A stretch of DNA of 64,000 bases from Micromonospora sp. WMMD1082 (GTDB lineage: Bacteria > Actinomycetota > Actinomycetes > Mycobacteriales > Micromonosporaceae): contig NZ_JARUBM010000002.1 of assembly GCF_029626175.1 (NCBI RefSeq), positions 5,349,001-5,413,000 of the forward strand, read 5' to 3'. The notes beneath the pieces were generated by a model. It was not told the DNA's origin, made no database searches, and saw nothing but the letters and a program-made list of their open reading frames with translations. A program made the position numbers and the translations under genes. Of the stretch, positions 61,267 through 64,000 are shown piece after piece. Position 1 is the first letter of the stretch. Every line of letters starts with the position of its first letter.

Positions 61267-63317
61267 ACCCCCGATCCACTCTGCGGCGGGTGAGCCTCGT
61301 GGGAGGCTCGCCCGCCGGCCGGGGTGCGGACGACCGTCACGCCGGTCGCCCGCAGCAGGACGGTGTCGGCGGGCCCGAGCGGGGCGGCGTCGACGGGCTG
61401 GTCCGTTCTGCTGATCAGGAACCGGTAGGGACCGCGTACCGCCAGTTCGACGCGCCCGCGTAGCTCCCCGGGCAGTTCGCTGTGCACGCCGGCCCGGTCG
61501 GCCAACTCCGCCAGGACGGTCGACAGGCCCGCCGGGCCGAGCCGGGTCGAAACGTACGCGGCGGAGCCCGCGCCGACGACCCGCCGGGTGAGGGCCGGCC
61601 GGCCGGCCAGGTCGCCGTTGCGGTAGCGGGCCAGGATCTCGGTGCCGGGCTCGGTGAGCGCGATGTGGTCGGTCCAGAGGGTGCCGGTGGTGCCGTTGTC
61701 GAGCCCGACGGTCTGCCCGTCGGCGAGCGGGGCGAATTCCTGGATGCGGATGCCGAGCAGGTCGCGCAGGGCACCGGGATAACCGCCGAGCCAGACATGG
61801 TTGTGCTCGTCGACGATGCCGGAGAAGTAGGTGGTGACCAGGTGGCCGCCGCCGGTGACGTAGCGGCGCAGCCGGTCGGCCAGGGCGCCCGGCACGACGT
61901 GCAGGATGGGGGCGACGAGCAGGTCGTACTGTTCCAGCGGGGCGCTCGCCGGTACCACGTCGGCGCGGATGCCGAGGTCGAGGAAGGCGCTGTACCAGTC
62001 CAGCGCCTCCTGCCGGTAGCGCAGCCGGTCGGTGGGACCGGAGTCGAGTTCGGCGGCCCACCAGGAATCCCAGTCCAGGACGATGGCGGCCCGGGCGCGG
62101 CTGCGCGGCGTGCCGGCCACGGGTGCCAGGGCGCGCAGGGTGGCGCCCAGGTCGGTGACGGCGCGGAACACGTCGCTGTCCTCGCCGGCGTGCGGGATCA
62201 TCGCGGAGTGGTACTTCTCGGCGCCGGCCGCCGACTGCCGCCACTGGAAGAAGCAGACCGCGTCCGCGCCGTGCGCGACGTGGGTGAGCGAGTCCCGGGC
62301 CAGCTGCCCGGGTCGCTTGGCGAGGTTGACCGGCTGCCAGTTGACGGCGCTGGTGGAGTGCTCCATGAGGAACCAGGGCCGCCCCCCGGCCAGGTTTCCG
62401 GTGAGGTTGGCGGAGAACGACAGTTCGTCGTACGCCTGCGGGCCGGGGGTGAGGTAGTGGTCGTTGGCGACGAAGTCGACCTCGGTGGCCCAGTCGGCGT
62501 AGTTCATCCCGTTGGTCTCGCCCATGACCATGAAGTTGGTGGTGACCGGGATGTCGGGGGTCAGCTCGGCCAGCAGGTCGCGTTCGGCGCGCAGGTGCTC
62601 CTTGAGGGCGTCGGAGGAGAAGCGCTTGAAGTCGAGCTGCTGGGTCGGGTTCGGATACGACGTGGCCAGGCGGGGCGGCAGGATCTGCCCCCAGTCGCTG
62701 TAGTGCTGGGACCAGAACGAGGTGGCCCAGGCCCGGTTCAGCGCGGCCAGGGTGCCGTAGCGGGTGCGCAGCCAGGCGCGGAAGGCGGCCGCGGCGTCGT
62801 CGGAGTAGTCGTAGACGTTGTGGCAGCCCAGCTCGTTGGAGAGGTGCCAGGCGGCCAGGGCGGGGTGGGCACCGTAGCGCCGGGCGAGCCGGCGGGTCAG
62901 CCGCAGGGCGTGCCGGCGGAAGATCGGCGAGGTGGGGCGCCAGTGCTGCCGGCCGCCGGGCCAGCGCACGCGGCCGTCGCGGTCGACCGGCAGGATCTGC
63001 GGGTACGTGCTGGCCAGCCAGGGCGGTGGGGAGGCGGTGGCGGTGGCCAGGTCCACCGCGATGTCGTACGCGTGCAGCAGGTCCATCACCTCATCGAGCC
63101 AGGCGAAGTCCCACTCCTCCGCGCGGGGCTGTAGCCGCGCCCAGGAGAAGATCGCCAACGAGACGATGTTCACCCCGGCGGCCCGCATCGCCCGCGCGTC
63201 CTCGCGCCACACCTCGCGGGGCCACTGCTCGGGGTTGTAGTCGGCACCGAACCCCAGGCGGGCCCGGTCCGGTTCCGACGGCCAGCGTAGCCACCGGTGC
63301 GCACGGTGTTCTCCCAC
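61263..63317 (-). CDS. GH42 beta-galactosidase
   Basis: Cytoplasmic enzyme of 684 residues. The GH42 barrel (about 20-400) begins GFGADYNPEQWP, with the acid/base glutamate in AWHLSNELGCHN and the nucleophile in WFLMEHSTSAVNW. A trimerisation domain (LLVAPILHVVPGALADRL, TTYFSGIVDEHNHVWLGGYPG) and a C-terminal beta-domain complete the fold. It removes terminal beta-galactose from imported galacto-oligosaccharides. GTG 63317 has GGGGAG six bases upstream. It follows the sugar-binding protein gene in the same direction after a strong hairpin. Confidence 0.92.
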   Translation of the reverse strand: MGEHRAHRWLRWPSEPDRARLGFGADYNPEQWPREVWREDARAMRAAGVNIVSLAIFSWARLQPRAEEWDFAWLDEVMDLLHAYDIAVDLATATASPPPWLASTYPQILPVDRDGRVRWPGGRQHWRPTSPIFRRHALRLTRRLARRYGAHPALAAWHLSNELGCHNVYDYSDDAAAAFRAWLRTRYGTLAALNRAWATSFWSQHYSDWGQILPPRLATSYPNPTQQLDFKRFSSDALKEHLRAERDLLAELTPDIPVTTNFMVMGETNGMNYADWATEVDFVANDHYLTPGPQAYDELSFSANLTGNLAGGRPWFLMEHSTSAVNWQPVNLAKRPGQLARDSLTHVAHGADAVCFFQWRQSAAGAEKYHSAMIPHAGEDSDVFRAVTDLGATLRALAPVAGTPRSRARAAIVLDWDSWWAAELDSGPTDRLRYRQEALDWYSAFLDLGIRADVVPASAPLEQYDLLVAPILHVVPGALADRLRRYVTGGGHLVTTYFSGIVDEHNHVWLGGYPGALRDLLGIRIQEFAPLADGQTVGLDNGTTGTLWTDHIALTEPGTEILARYRNGDLAGRPALTRRVVGAGSAAYVSTRLGPAGLSTVLAELADRAGVHSELPGELRGRVELAVRGPYRFLISRTDQPVDAAPLGPADTVLLRATGVTVVRTPAGGRASHEAHPPQSGSGV
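61285..61316 (+). terminator. strong hairpin just after the GH5 stop
   Basis: GGCGGGTGAGCCTC pairs with GAGGCTCGCCCGCC around GTGG, a 14-bp stem with one G-T wobble, starting 18 bases after the GH5 stop. It lies inside the 3' coding end of the convergent GH42 gene, so it can terminate the GH5 transcript while encoding GH42 residues. Confidence 0.8.
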
Positions 63318-63358
63318 GACGAACTCCCCACGTAACTGGCGTTGCCTACCCGGACGCA

Positions 63359-63391
63359 CGCCGGCCGGCCGCGACTGGCGGCCGGCCGGCG
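63359..63391 (-). terminator. hairpin between the sugar-binding gene and GH42
   Basis: CGCCGGCCGGCCGC and its exact 14-base complement enclose GACTG, beginning seven bases after the binding-protein stop. It should end or attenuate that transcript before GH42. Confidence 0.88.
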
Positions 63392-63398
63392 CGGCGGG

Positions 63399-64000
63399 TT
63401 ACCGGATGGTGAAGCCCTGTTCCCGGCCGTAGGTGACCGAGACGTCCTGCCAGGCGCGGAGGCCGTCCTGGAGGGTCGCGCCGCCGAGGTACGCCCGGCC
63501 GACGGTGTCGCCGAAGACACTGTTGGCGTAGACCTGGAACGGCAGGTAGGACCAGCCCGGGGCGACCCGGGTGGCGGATTCGGCGAGGACCTGGTTGACC
63601 TGCTGGCCGCCGAAGTACGGGAACTCCTTGTCCAGGAACTGCGGCGCGTTCAGCTGGGCGGTGGTGGCGGGGAAGGCGCCGCCGTCGGCCCGGGTCTGCG
63701 CGCCCTCGTCGACCGTGGCGTACTTCAGGAAGGCGTAGGCGAGGGCCTTGTTGGCGCCCTGCTCGGGCAGGGCCAGGGAGCTGCCGCCGTTCTCGGCGGT
63801 GACCGTGCCGCCCGCCTCCCACTGCGGCATGGGGGCGACCCGCCACTTGCCGTGCGCGGCCGCCACGCCGGATTCCAGGTTGGCCGGCATCCAGGCGCCG
63901 ATGACCAGTGTCGCGATGGTGCCGTCGCCCAGCCCCTTGTACCAGGCGTCGCTCCAGGGGTTGACGGGTGCGAGCAGCTTGCCGTCGATGAGCCTCTGCC
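63399..64000 (-). CDS. sugar-binding protein, C-terminal part (cut by window edge)
   Basis: The frame is open to the window edge and gives the last 200 residues of a family-1 sugar-binding protein: LLAPVNPWSDAWYKGLGDG, VAPMPQWEAGG, ENGGSSLALPEQGANKALAYAFLKY and DGGAFPATTAQL. The N-terminus, with the expected lipobox, is outside. It probably feeds galacto-oligosaccharides to permeases; the downstream neighbour in this direction is GH42 after a hairpin. Confidence 0.9.
   Translation of the reverse strand, partial: QRLIDGKLLAPVNPWSDAWYKGLGDGTIATLVIGAWMPANLESGVAAAHGKWRVAPMPQWEAGGTVTAENGGSSLALPEQGANKALAYAFLKYATVDEGAQTRADGGAFPATTAQLNAPQFLDKEFPYFGGQQVNQVLAESATRVAPGWSYLPFQVYANSVFGDTVGRAYLGGATLQDGLRAWQDVSVTYGREQGFTIR

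Overview
The window is very GC-rich coding DNA with frequent GTG starts, many 4-base GTGA/ATGA gene overlaps and several probable leaderless genes. This points to a filamentous actinomycete, most likely a Micromonospora-like soil organism. No rRNA, tRNA, CRISPR array or insertion sequence was seen. Both edges cut genes: an unidentified 3' end on the left and a sugar-binding lipoprotein on the right.

0.2-16 kb, specialised metabolism: on the minus strand lie a free-standing NRPS condensation-carrier protein, an XRE-TPR regulator, an AlkZ-like DNA glycosylase and two ThiF-like (TOMM-type) proteins with complementary half-degraded cysteine pairs. After a few unrelated regulators comes a tight four-gene tryptophan operon (two different tryptophan-2,3-dioxygenase-superfamily heme proteins, a kynureninase-like PLP enzyme, a methyltransferase). 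Next are a TetR repressor with a striking double palindrome and an FAD monooxygenase with a large internal deletion. A 36-residue ORF beside the XRE-TPR gene is a candidate peptide gene. Together these suggest a tryptophan/kynurenine-derived, possibly DNA-reactive, product; that reading is inference.

16-26.6 kb, stress: furA-katG with a Fur-type box, a methyltransferase, a DUF1996 protein, a DUF305 lipoprotein, and a four-gene operon joining two exported solute-binding-like proteins (one fused to a von Willebrand A domain) with XpaC-like and TelA-like proteins.

26.7-39.1 kb: a 1,764-residue secreted enzyme fusing a GH92 alpha-mannosidase to a purple-acid-type phosphatase and two chitin-type binding modules; a second AlkZ-family winged-helix protein; a small membrane protein; and an iron-siderophore uptake operon under a good iron box, ending in a coupled RpiR regulator, with a MarR regulator upstream.

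39.2-64 kb, plant polysaccharide use: secreted GH43 arabinofuranosidase-type enzymes with AbfB or ricin-type binding modules, then a nine-gene minus-strand operon (DUF2264, sugar ABC importer, DUF624, GH88 unsaturated glucuronyl hydrolase, IolB-like isomerase, KduD-like dehydrogenase, DeoR-LacI chimeric regulator). A heparinase II/III-like lyase with a second chimeric regulator is divergent from it. Next come an exo-beta-1,3-galactanase-type GH43, another GH43, a GH5 with a ricin-type module, a GH42 beta-galactosidase and the start of another sugar importer. The enzyme set fits digestion of glucuronate-bearing arabinogalactan/arabinan outside the cell, import of unsaturated oligomers, and their conversion towards 2-keto-3-deoxygluconate.
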